Of a DNA stretch of 64,000 nt, positions 16,141 to 23,991 are shown piece after piece. Within the stretch, counting starts at the first letter, position 1. Every line of letters starts with the position of its first letter. The stretch lies in the NCBI RefSeq assembly GCF_003121585.1, contig NZ_QEOO01000049.1, positions 1 to 64,000 of the forward strand, read 5' to 3'. Position numbers and translations under genes: made by a program. The notes below the pieces were generated by a model, which did not search any database, was not told the origin of the DNA, and worked only from the letters and a program-made list of their open reading frames with translations. Source of the stretch: Nocardioides speluncae. Its GTDB lineage: Bacteria; Actinomycetota; Actinomycetes; Propionibacteriales; Nocardioidaceae.

Positions 16141-16851
16141 ATGCACCCCACGATCCAGAAGATCAACGAGCTGCTGCAGAAGGTCGAGGACAAGGTCAAC
16201 GCCCTCGTCGACAAGATCAACGGACTGCTGTCCAAGGTCCCCGGCTGGCTCGAATGGGCCGTCGACAAGTTCAAGACGCTCTGGGACAAGGCCATCGAGA
16301 AGCTCGGCGAGTTCTGGGACCTGATCGTCAAGATCGTGTCCAACCTCGGCGTGCCATGGGAGCTCAACAATGCGAAGGACGACTGGGAGAAGGTCGGGTC
16401 GAAGACCAACACCGAGGTAGCCACCGCCAACGAGGGCACCCTCCAGACCGACGACGCCGACAAGTGGAGCGGCACGGCCAAGGACGCCTACGTCAAGGCG
16501 CTGGCCGACCAGAAGGCCGCGCTCAAGGGCATCAAGGCGACCTTCACCGACAAGATCCAGCCTGCCCTCGACTCCGCGGCAACGGCGATCTACATCTTCT
16601 GGGGGGCTCTGGTCGTCGCCATCGGCGTGATGATCATCGGAATCGTCACCGCCACGGGTGAGGCGGTCAGCATCCTCGGCCTTCCTGCCGTGCCGCCGAC
16701 GGTGATCGTGGCCGTCGTGGTCTGCATCGGAGCCATCATCACCGGCACCCTCGTCCTTCGTGGCGCGCTGTCCACGTCCGCCACGACGTTCAACACCCTC
16801 AAGGGCGAGAGCGCGGACTACCCCAACGGCTGGCCGGCGTCTGCGATCTGA
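16141..16851 (+). CDS. WXG100-like protein with two C-terminal membrane helices
   Basis: 236 residues. Amphipathic helices at 1-75 (heptad-like Lys/Leu/Val), then a WXG100-style segment with WSG near 116-118 followed by AKDAYVKAL and a second helix. Two hydrophobic helices (about 150-172 and 183-207) would place the end in the membrane. The combination of a WXG hairpin with transmembrane segments is unusual, since most substrates are soluble. AGAGAAGG precedes the ATG. Its TGA overlaps the ATG of the next gene by one base. Confidence 0.65.
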   Translation: MHPTIQKINELLQKVEDKVNALVDKINGLLSKVPGWLEWAVDKFKTLWDKAIEKLGEFWDLIVKIVSNLGVPWELNNAKDDWEKVGSKTNTEVATANEGTLQTDDADKWSGTAKDAYVKALADQKAALKGIKATFTDKIQPALDSAATAIYIFWGALVVAIGVMIIGIVTATGEAVSILGLPAVPPTVIVAVVVCIGAIITGTLVLRGALSTSATTFNTLKGESADYPNGWPASAI

Positions 16852-17273
16852 TGGCGAGCACCAGGCCACGCAGCGAGCGGGCGCTGCTGATTGCGCTCGG
16901 GGGCGGCGCCGTCCTGCTGGCCGTCCTGGTCGCCGTCACGCTGGTGGCGCGCTCCGGTACGTCGGACTCCGACCGGCGGTCGACCTTCGCCTGGATGGCG
17001 GTCTTGCTGATCATCGAGATCGCCGTCCAAGTGACCATGCTGGCGGCGTTCCTGCGGGTGCGGACGAACGCCCGTCCCGCGCGGCAGCTGGGCGGCATCG
17101 GCTTCCTCGTCGGCGTCGTCGTGGCGGTAGCCGCCCTGGTAGTGCCCCGTCCAGGCGCCTACATCGGAATTCAGCTCCTCGTCTGCCTGCTGGCGGCCTT
17201 CCTGGCGCCGTACGCCCTGGCGATATCGAAGACCGCAGAGCAGATTGCGAAGGCGCCGCCCGAGCGGACCTGA
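16851..17273 (+). CDS. four-helix membrane protein of the ESX-like cassette
   Basis: 140 residues with four predicted membrane helices (about 10-30, 43-64, 80-100, 104-124) and a short charged tail. No recognised family. The start overlaps the stop of the WXG-like gene, so it is translationally coupled and probably works with that protein, perhaps as membrane partner or immunity-type factor (inference). Confidence 0.65.
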   Translation: MASTRPRSERALLIALGGGAVLLAVLVAVTLVARSGTSDSDRRSTFAWMAVLLIIEIAVQVTMLAAFLRVRTNARPARQLGGIGFLVGVVVAVAALVVPRPGAYIGIQLLVCLLAAFLAPYALAISKTAEQIAKAPPERT

Positions 17274-17279
17274 TCGGCG

Positions 17280-18275
17280 TCAGCCGCCGACGGTCACCGT
17301 TCGCCGGAACACGAAGTCCTTGGTCTCCGGACCCGAGTCGCCGCTGCGGATCGCGCTGTCGAGCCGCTGCACGATCTCCAGGTCGGCCTCGCTGATGAAT
17401 GGCTCGAAGACCAGGGCGCCGTCGAACCCGTCGGTCCGGTCGCTGCGGATGACCATGCCGCTGGCCCGCTTGCCGGCCAGCGTCGACGCGTCGTCGACAC
17501 CGGTCACGGTGTACGACGGCGACTCGCCGTCCGCGGTCACGGTCAGGCTGTCGTAGCTGGAGCGGATGCTCGCCACGGTCCAGACGCCGGCGTGCGGCGC
17601 CCAGCCGGCGTCGACGACGTACGCCATCGCGCCCACGCCCCAGGCGCAGGTCATGTCCGCGGTGACGCCACCCTCGAGCCGCTCGGTGTCGCAGCGGGTC
17701 TCCGCCGGGGCCGCCGCGGTCGCCTCGTCGTACAGGCCGGCCGCGTCGCCGGCGTCGCGCTTGCCGGTGGCGTCCACGGTCTGGGTCACGCCGTCGAACT
17801 CGATCTCGATCGCCGGCTCGGCCCCGCCTTCGACGCCGACGAAGTACGCCGCCGCCAGCGGCAGCATGGGCGCGTCGACCTCGGTGCGATGGTTGCCGGC
17901 GACCACGGTGACGACCGGGTCTATGGTCCCTGGCGGCAGCAGCGGCTCCTGCCAGTCCGGCACGCTCTTGCCGCCGTCCCACTCCAGGACGACGCCCACC
18001 AGGCTGTCCCCGCTCGACGCGCTTCGTGCGGTGACGTCCGCGGTCTCGGTGGGATCGACCTCGGAGACCGGGTTGCCGACCGTGATGGTGAGCTGGCCGG
18101 TCGGCACCCGGACCTTGGTCTCGGTGCCGGTCACGACGCTCGGACCGCCCGCCTCGATCACCTCGCCGGGCTCGACCGCGTCATCGTCACCCTGCGCGTC
18201 ACATGCGGTCGCCGCCGCACCAAGGATCAGTGCGGCGGCGAACAGAAAGGGATAAAAGGTACAAACCCGAGGCAT
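17280..18275 (-). CDS. putative lipoprotein, function unknown
   Basis: 331 residues. N-terminal hydrophobic stretch ending in an AATAC lipobox (Cys about 25), then an acidic linker and a beta-rich extracytoplasmic domain. It has several cysteines (ETRCDTE, MTCAWG) that could form a disulphide. No family recognised. It ends 6 bp from the convergent ESX-like cassette and runs in the same direction as the PspC genes upstream of it, 16 bp after the small PspC gene. Confidence 0.75.
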   Translation of the reverse strand: MPRVCTFYPFLFAAALILGAAATACDAQGDDDAVEPGEVIEAGGPSVVTGTETKVRVPTGQLTITVGNPVSEVDPTETADVTARSASSGDSLVGVVLEWDGGKSVPDWQEPLLPPGTIDPVVTVVAGNHRTEVDAPMLPLAAAYFVGVEGGAEPAIEIEFDGVTQTVDATGKRDAGDAAGLYDEATAAAPAETRCDTERLEGGVTADMTCAWGVGAMAYVVDAGWAPHAGVWTVASIRSSYDSLTVTADGESPSYTVTGVDDASTLAGKRASGMVIRSDRTDGFDGALVFEPFISEADLEIVQRLDSAIRSGDSGPETKDFVFRRTVTVGG

Positions 18276-18291
18276 GCGCCCTATCTTGACA

Positions 18292-18510
18292 TCAGTTCTG
18301 GGGGAGCAGGATCCAGGCGATCACATAGGCGACCAGAACGCTGCCGAGCCCGAAGACCACGCCGAGCACGGTCAGCACCCGGACCAGCGTGACGTCGACG
18401 CCGAGGTAGTTCGCCACGCCGGAGCAGACGCCGCCGATCATCGCGTTGTCGCTGCGGCGCGCTAGCCGCTTGGGGCCGGCTGCCGGCTGGGGTGTGGATG
18501 CGTAGCTCAT
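18292..18510 (-). CDS. small PspC-domain membrane protein
   Basis: 72 residues: a short polar N-terminus, then one PspC domain (LARRSDNAMIGGVCSGVANYLG, then two hydrophobic helices ending AWILLPQN). PspC proteins sense or bind envelope-stress partners at the membrane. ATG 18510 is preceded by GGAGGAGAA and overlaps the stop of the upstream gene (ATGA), so it is the last gene of a coupled trio. Confidence 0.88.
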   Translation of the reverse strand: MSYASTPQPAAGPKRLARRSDNAMIGGVCSGVANYLGVDVTLVRVLTVLGVVFGLGSVLVAYVIAWILLPQN

Positions 18511-18845
18511 GAGTTCTCCTCCGTGTCGATGATCCGGGTGTTGTCGTCGTCGTCGTCGGTCTCTGGTTCGGTCTGCGGCTCTTCGGCTCGCGTTGTCACC
18601 GCGGCCGGCTGCGGCGCCGGCCGGCGCCGGCCGCTGAACGCGATCACCAGCAGCCCGGCCAGTCCGGCAACGACCCACGGGATCGGCAGCAGCCAGCGGA
18701 TGTCCTCGCCGGTGACGGTCTCACTGACGACCAGCGCCCAGATGCCGACGATGCCGAGGAAGGCAACGCCCATCACCAGGTGGCCAACGTTGGTGGGGTG
18801 CCAGCCGGCCCGGAACCGGGACGGTACGGCGGTGGCGTCATCCAT
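18507..18845 (-). CDS. two-helix membrane protein with acidic tail
   Basis: 112 residues. Two hydrophobic helices (about 21-40 and 51-70), then a tail of about 35 residues rich in Asp and Glu (an Asp5 run near 96-100). No family recognised. ATG 18845 has AAGGAG well placed before it; an ATG at 18872 in the same frame overlaps the previous stop and is the alternative. It sits between two PspC genes and likely belongs to the same envelope-stress response. Confidence 0.75.
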   Translation of the reverse strand: MDDATAVPSRFRAGWHPTNVGHLVMGVAFLGIVGIWALVVSETVTGEDIRWLLPIPWVVAGLAGLLVIAFSGRRRPAPQPAAVTTRAEEPQTEPETDDDDDNTRIIDTEENS

Positions 18846-18868
18846 CAGGTTCTCCTTCGTTGCTGCGT

Positions 18869-20149
18869 TCATCGCTGGACGACCTCGATCTCGCCGAGGC
18901 CCACCCAGGCGTCGATGTCCAGCTCGGGGGCGCCGACACCTCCGTCGACGCCGTCGTCCACGTGGATGTCGGAGCCTTCCTCGTGCGCCCCGAACGTCTC
19001 GATCGTGCCGCCCACGGTCACCTCGGCGTCCACGGTTACGGAGACATCGTCGGGCACCACGATCCGCAGCTTCCCGCTGGCGATGGCCAGCGTCAGCTGC
19101 CGGCCGTTGAGGTGCTCGGGGTCTGTGACCCGGGTGAGGTCCAGTTCGAGGTCGCCGGCGATCCGCCAGTACTCGCTGTTGACGTCGTCGGCGGTGGTCG
19201 GCACGACCCGCTCGTCCTGCGCGTCCACCCGCTCGACCGCGGTCACCCCGGCGAGCGCCACCGCGGTCAGCAGCCCGAGTGCGATCAGCCCGCCGGAGCG
19301 GCCCCACCAGGCGCCGATCACCAGCACCAGACCGAACACGCCCACCGCCAGTGCGAGGTACGCCGATGCGGTCACGTCGAGGCCGGCCAGGTCGGCGAAG
19401 CCGAGCAGGCCCTCGGCCAGCGCCAGCAGCGCGAGCGCGAACCAGAACAGGATCGGACCGCGCTTGCGCGGGTTGGGTGGCCGCACCGGGTACGACGGGC
19501 GCGGCGGCAGCGGGGGCTGGTACGGCGCGGTGGGCGACGGCCCGTAGGTCATCGTCGGCGGCCCGTACGTCGGCGGTCCGTACGCCGGAGCCGGGCCGGC
19601 CTTGCGGAGCGACACCGGGTAGCCCGGTGCGGCGCCCTGGGTCCCCGGAGGAACCGGAGGCACGAAGCCCGGCGGCCCCGGCGGCACCGACTCGCGGCGA
19701 TTGCGCCTGTTGATCAGCAGGTAAACGATCACGCCGATGATCACCAGCGGCCACGGGAAGTCCCAGAACCCCCACGACCCACCGACCAGCATCAGGCAGG
19801 CGATGATGCCGATGCCGAGCAGCGCCGCGGTCCGGGTCCGGGCGTCCAGGTCGATCAGCGCCCGGTCGGTCGTCTCCTCGGGAATGAGCACCCAGCACAC
19901 GGCGTACAGAACCAGGCCGGAGCCGCCGAACAGGGCGAGCACCACGAAGGCGACGCGCAGGATCACCGGGTCGATGTCGAGATGCCGGGCCAGGCCGCCG
20001 GCAACGCCGGCGACGTGCTTGTCGGTACTGCTGCGGCGGATCTGCGCGAGGTCGCGCATCTCGTCGCGGCTGACCCGAGGTCCAGACCCATGACCGCCCG
20101 GTGCGCCGGGCGGGCCGGCGGGGGCGGCGTCGGGAGGTGTTGTCGTCAT
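18869..20149 (-). CDS. PspC / LiaF-like membrane protein
   Basis: 426 residues. A Pro/Gly-rich N-terminus, a PspC domain (about 35-95, HVAGVAGGLARHLDIDP), further membrane helices, a Pro/Tyr/Gly-rich linker (about 170-215), more helices, then a C-terminal LiaF-like beta domain (SGKLRIVVPDDVSVTVDAE). In Bacillus LiaF inhibits the kinase LiaS; here a PspC-fused kinase is encoded divergently, so a similar LiaF-kinase-regulator unit is likely (inference). ATG at 20149; a longer in-frame start at 20185 is less likely. Confidence 0.85.
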   Translation of the reverse strand: MTTTPPDAAPAGPPGAPGGHGSGPRVSRDEMRDLAQIRRSSTDKHVAGVAGGLARHLDIDPVILRVAFVVLALFGGSGLVLYAVCWVLIPEETTDRALIDLDARTRTAALLGIGIIACLMLVGGSWGFWDFPWPLVIIGVIVYLLINRRNRRESVPPGPPGFVPPVPPGTQGAAPGYPVSLRKAGPAPAYGPPTYGPPTMTYGPSPTAPYQPPLPPRPSYPVRPPNPRKRGPILFWFALALLALAEGLLGFADLAGLDVTASAYLALAVGVFGLVLVIGAWWGRSGGLIALGLLTAVALAGVTAVERVDAQDERVVPTTADDVNSEYWRIAGDLELDLTRVTDPEHLNGRQLTLAIASGKLRIVVPDDVSVTVDAEVTVGGTIETFGAHEEGSDIHVDDGVDGGVGAPELDIDAWVGLGEIEVVQR

Positions 20150-20293
20150 ACACCCAGCGTGACGCCGTACCGGCTCCGGAACCATCGGGGAGCACCCTGA
20201 TTCCCGGACAAGCCGACCACTGCCGACTCAGGGTCCGGTAGGGGTCACGCCTCATGGAGCGAGCCCGGCCGCTGTGTGACGATTGGTGCCACG

Positions 20294-21565
20294 ATGAGTA
20301 CCGCTGCGCGCCCCACCGATGTCCGCCGGGCGACCCGAGACACCCAGGACTACATCGTCGGCGGGGTGGCATCGGGTCTCGCGGTGCACCTTGCCCTGCC
20401 CGTCGCCTGGGTGCGTGCCGCGTTCGTGCTGCTGGCGGTGATCGGAGGCGTCGGCGTCGGCCTGTACGCCGGCCTCTGGATGGTGCTGCCCGCCGACACC
20501 CGCTTCGACGACCAGGCGCCGGGCCTGGCCAGCGCCACCCGCACCGGCAAGCGGCCCGGCCCTGCCCGCCGGCTGGTCGACGTCGGCCCGGCGATCGCCC
20601 TCGGCGCCCTCGGCCTGGGCCTGATCTTCATGATCGAGGCGCTCTTCGGGCGCGGCGCGCTGTTCTGGCCGGTGCTGCTCGGCGTGGTCGGCGTGACCCT
20701 GCTGTGGCGCCAGGCCGACGAGGCCCAGCGCGAGCGGTGGCTGGACGGCACCGGCGGGCTGGACCCGGTCCGCGCGGTCTTCGGCAGCGGCGGCTGGGCG
20801 TCGTACGCCCGGGTCGGTGCCGGTCTGGTGCTGATCTTCGCCGCGCTGCTGGTGTTCTCGCTGCAGGCCGGCGAGCTGTCGGTGGCGCGCGACGTGCTCC
20901 TCGCCACCGGCCTGGGCATCGCCGGCCTCGCGATCAGCGTCGGCCCCTGGATCTTCCGGATGGCCAGCGACCTGACCTCCGAGCGGGCCGAGCGGGTGCG
21001 CAGCCAGGAGCGCGCCGACATGGCCGCCCACCTGCACGACTCGGTGCTGCAGACCCTGGCGCTGATCCAGAAGAATGCCGGCGACGGCCCCACCGTCGCC
21101 CGCCTCGCCCGCGCCCAGGAGCGCGACCTGCGCGCCTGGCTGTACGCCGAGGAGTCGACCGACGCGACCACCCTCGCCTCCGCGCTGCGGGCCGTCGCCG
21201 CGGAGGTGGAGGACGGCCACGGGGTGAAGGTGCAGGTGGTCACTGTCGGCGACCGGCCGTCGAGCGAGGCGCTGCGGCCGCTGGTGAACGCGACCCGCGA
21301 GGCCGTCACCAACGCCGCCAAGCACGCCGGTGCCGATCTGATCGACGTGTACGCCGAGGTGTCGCCGAAGGCGGCCGACGTGTTCGTGCGAGATCGTGGG
21401 GTGGGATTCACCCTGGACGCCGTGGCCGATGACCGGTTCGGTGTCCGTAGGAGCATCATCGACCGCATGGAACGACACGGCGGTACCGCGGAGGTGCGCT
21501 CCGCGCCCGGCGAAGGCACCGAGGTCCGGCTGCACATGCCGCTGGAGGAGGAGAGCGATGACTGA
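20294..21565 (+). CDS. PspC-domain sensor histidine kinase (LiaS/NarX type)
   Basis: About 423 residues. The N-terminal PspC domain (about 15-75, YIVGGVASGLAVHLALP) is followed by membrane helices, then a HisKA_3 dimerisation helix with HLHDSVLQTL (His phosphorylation site), and a HATPase domain with N-box NATREAVTNAAKHAG and G-box DRGVGF. It should phosphorylate the NarL-type regulator whose gene overlaps it by 8 bp. The PspC domain probably receives the signal through the PspC/LiaF proteins encoded divergently. A GTG at 20276 is an alternative start. Confidence 0.9.
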   Translation: MSTAARPTDVRRATRDTQDYIVGGVASGLAVHLALPVAWVRAAFVLLAVIGGVGVGLYAGLWMVLPADTRFDDQAPGLASATRTGKRPGPARRLVDVGPAIALGALGLGLIFMIEALFGRGALFWPVLLGVVGVTLLWRQADEAQRERWLDGTGGLDPVRAVFGSGGWASYARVGAGLVLIFAALLVFSLQAGELSVARDVLLATGLGIAGLAISVGPWIFRMASDLTSERAERVRSQERADMAAHLHDSVLQTLALIQKNAGDGPTVARLARAQERDLRAWLYAEESTDATTLASALRAVAAEVEDGHGVKVQVVTVGDRPSSEALRPLVNATREAVTNAAKHAGADLIDVYAEVSPKAADVFVRDRGVGFTLDAVADDRFGVRRSIIDRMERHGGTAEVRSAPGEGTEVRLHMPLEEESDD

Positions 21566-22232
21566 CCAGAAGGCTGGGCAGAACGTAAGCGTCGTGCTGG
21601 TCGACGACCACGCGATGTTCCGCGCCGGCGTCCGCGCCGAGCTGGGCGATGCCGTCGAGGTACTGGCCGAGGCGGCCGACGTCGACACCGCGGTGGCCGC
21701 CGTCCAGCAGCACCAGCCCGACGTCGTACTCCTCGACGTGCACCTGCCCGGCGGCGGCGGGGTCGAGGTGATGCGAAGAGCCGCCGCGTCGCCTAGCGCC
21801 GCGACGTCTGGGTCACCGAGGTACCTCGCGTTGTCTGTCAGCGATGCTGCGGAGGACGTGATCGGCACCATCCGCGGCGGCGCCCGCGGCTACGTCACCA
21901 AGACCATCACCGGCCCGGAGCTGATCGCAGCGATCCAGCGCGTCTCCGAGGGCGACGCGGTCTTCTCGCCGCGGCTGGCCGGCTTCGTCCTGGACGCCTT
22001 CGCCGGCTCCATCGACGTCGCCGCCGTCGACGAGGACCTGGACCGGCTCACCGAGCGGGAGCGCGAGGTGATGCGGCTGATCGCCCGCGGCTACGCCTAC
22101 AAGGAAGTCGCCAAGGAGCTGTTCATCTCGATCAAGACCGTCGAGACCCACATGAGCTCGGTGCTCCGCAAGCTGCAGCTCTCCTCCCGCCACGAACTGA
22201 CGCGGTGGGCCAATGACCGCAGGCTCCTCTAG
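21558..22232 (+). CDS. NarL/LuxR-family response regulator
   Basis: 224 residues. Receiver domain (about 10-130) with acidic pocket VDDHAMF and phosphoacceptor in VVLLDVHLPGGGG. C-terminal LuxR helix-turn-helix (LTEREREVMRLIARG through FISIKTVETHMSSVLRKL). Partner of the overlapping kinase gene. Likely targets are the divergent PspC/LiaF genes, by analogy with LiaR (inference). A bidirectional terminator follows 28 bp after the stop. Confidence 0.93.
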   Translation: MTDQKAGQNVSVVLVDDHAMFRAGVRAELGDAVEVLAEAADVDTAVAAVQQHQPDVVLLDVHLPGGGGVEVMRRAAASPSAATSGSPRYLALSVSDAAEDVIGTIRGGARGYVTKTITGPELIAAIQRVSEGDAVFSPRLAGFVLDAFAGSIDVAAVDEDLDRLTEREREVMRLIARGYAYKEVAKELFISIKTVETHMSSVLRKLQLSSRHELTRWANDRRLL

Positions 22233-22260
22233 GGGCCTGCCGAGGGTGCGGCAAATGACC

Positions 22261-22290
22261 GAAGGCTCCTCTAGACGTAGAGGAGCCTTC
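22261..22290. terminator. bidirectional terminator between convergent genes
   Basis: Perfect 13-bp stem (22261-22273 with 22278-22290), loop GACG, between the regulator stop (22232) and the serine hydrolase stop (22306). The left part is also a near copy of the last codons of the regulator gene. Confidence 0.85.
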
Positions 22291-22305
22291 AGTCGGGCAG
22301 GGCGG

Positions 22306-23436
22306 CTACGGGATCCCGGCGCCCTTCTTGTAGGAGTCGATCAGCACCCGGCAGGCGCTCCGGTTGGTCAGGTTGCCGCTGTTGGTGATCAGCGAGGCCT
22401 GGATGTTGCCCGGGAAGCTGGCGACGCAGGTGTGCACCTGGTAGGTCCCGACCCGGTCACCACCGTGGTAGTTGTAGCCGTTGTTCGAGCCGCGCTCCCA
22501 GCCGAGCTCCAGGTCGTTCTGCCAGTTGCGGACGGTGGGGTGGATGCCGCCGTTCTGCACCTTGGCCAGGAACTGCGTCATGTCGACGGCGGAGATCCAG
22601 AGCCCGCGGTGACCGGCGCAGGCCTGCAGGTCCTCACCCAGGAGCATGTTGGCGACGCCCGGCTCCGACTTGTTGAAGATGTCGTAGGCCTTCGCGGCGG
22701 TGTTCACGTCGGCCGGCCCACAGGCAGCCAGGTCGATCCCCCAGTGGGTGAAGAAGCGGCCGTTGAGGTACTTCAGCGCGACGTCACCGGAGTCCGCCAC
22801 CTTCATCCAGCCGGACGTGGCCGGGTCGAGGGACTTCCATAGGCCCACCAGCGCGATCCGGAGCGTGGCGTAGTTCATGTTGGTGTAGTCCCAGGGGGAC
22901 CCCACCACCAGCGGCTTGGTCATCGCGAACTGGACGCCGTCGTTGAGCGTGCCCCACTGGTCCCTCTCGGCCTGCGTGAAGTTGGCGTCGACCGGCTGCT
23001 GGCCCAGACCCGAGGTGTGGTTGAGCAGCTGTTGGAACGTCACCTCGTTCCAGCTGGCGTCCCGCGGCCACCCGAACGGCAGGTACGGCGCGACCTTCGC
23101 GGAGGGCGTCAGGCCCTTGCGGTGGAGCAGGTCGAGAATCGAGATGGCGGTGAAGTTCTTGGTGGCGCTCATGATGTCGATCGTGGTGCGGCCGTTGCCG
23201 TCCGCGTTGTTGCGCGCCTTGCCGTGGCCGTTGCTGTAGACCACCTGGCCGTCCCGAGCGATCGAGAACGAGTAGCCGACGACGTTGCCCGATAGCTCGT
23301 CGTCGATGGCGTTGACCATGGTCATGGTGTTCCAGTTGTCCGGGGCGGCCTGGGCCGAGCCCGTGGACCCGGCGAGGGCGACGGACGCGACGAGAGCGGT
23401 GGTACCGAGGACTGCGGCGATCTGCTTGCGGAACAT
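22306..23436 (-). CDS. secreted serine hydrolase, beta-lactamase/PBP-like
   Basis: 376 residues. Signal peptide about 1-29 (ends AQA). Beta-lactamase class C/D-peptidase-type fold: the SxxK motif is SATK (IMSATKNFTAI), a Tyr-x-Asn-like NMNYA segment follows, and a late HGGDRVGTY region replaces the KTG box. Such proteins are esterases, D-aminopeptidases or transpeptidase-like enzymes; true beta-lactamase activity is unlikely to be predictable from this. ATG preceded by AAGGAG. Confidence 0.85.
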   Translation of the reverse strand: MFRKQIAAVLGTTALVASVALAGSTGSAQAAPDNWNTMTMVNAIDDELSGNVVGYSFSIARDGQVVYSNGHGKARNNADGNGRTTIDIMSATKNFTAISILDLLHRKGLTPSAKVAPYLPFGWPRDASWNEVTFQQLLNHTSGLGQQPVDANFTQAERDQWGTLNDGVQFAMTKPLVVGSPWDYTNMNYATLRIALVGLWKSLDPATSGWMKVADSGDVALKYLNGRFFTHWGIDLAACGPADVNTAAKAYDIFNKSEPGVANMLLGEDLQACAGHRGLWISAVDMTQFLAKVQNGGIHPTVRNWQNDLELGWERGSNNGYNYHGGDRVGTYQVHTCVASFPGNIQASLITNSGNLTNRSACRVLIDSYKKGAGIP

Positions 23437-23577
23437 GGCTGGCTCCTTGTGATCCGAGTGAAAGGTGCCGGCGGATCCGGCGTTGACTCAACTCTCGGTC
23501 TCGGGGGCCATGCGACGCATGAGGGGTGATCCCTCATCTCTCGACGTGGGGGGTTCCCACCCCTACGCTTCGGGTCC

Positions 23578-23934
23578 ATGGAGACCCTGCGCCTCGTCCT
23601 GCTCTTCCTGCACATCCTCGGCTTCGCGGCCCTGATCGGCGGCCTGCTGGTGCAGGGGCGCGAGGCCGAGAAGAAGGTCAACGGCCCGATGCGTGACGGC
23701 GCCGGTACGGCGTTCCTCGCCGGGCTGCTGCTGGTCGGCGTACTCGAGGCCGACGATGCTGATGTCAACCACGCCAAGATCGGCGTGAAGTTCGCGATCG
23801 GCCTGGTCGTCTTGGTGTTGGTCATGATCAACACCCGCAAGCCCAAGATCCCCGACGGCCTCTACTGGGCGCTGCTCGCGCTCTCGATCGCGAACGTCGC
23901 CGTCGCCGTCTTCTGGGCACCCGCCCACACGTAG
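23578..23934 (+). CDS. four-helix membrane protein, function unknown
   Basis: 118 residues and about four hydrophobic helices (3-24, 46-60, 66-83, 94-112), with His12 and Gly-rich segments in the first helix. No family assigned. TACGCT lies 8 bases before the ATG, so the message probably has almost no leader. It is divergent from the secreted serine hydrolase and 57 bp upstream of the helicase gene. Confidence 0.75.
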   Translation: METLRLVLLFLHILGFAALIGGLLVQGREAEKKVNGPMRDGAGTAFLAGLLLVGVLEADDADVNHAKIGVKFAIGLVVLVLVMINTRKPKIPDGLYWALLALSIANVAVAVFWAPAHT

Positions 23935-23991
23935 GAGGCCGCACCTCGGACGCGGGTTCTGGGGGTGCCGGGCCGTAGGGTTGTAGGCACG

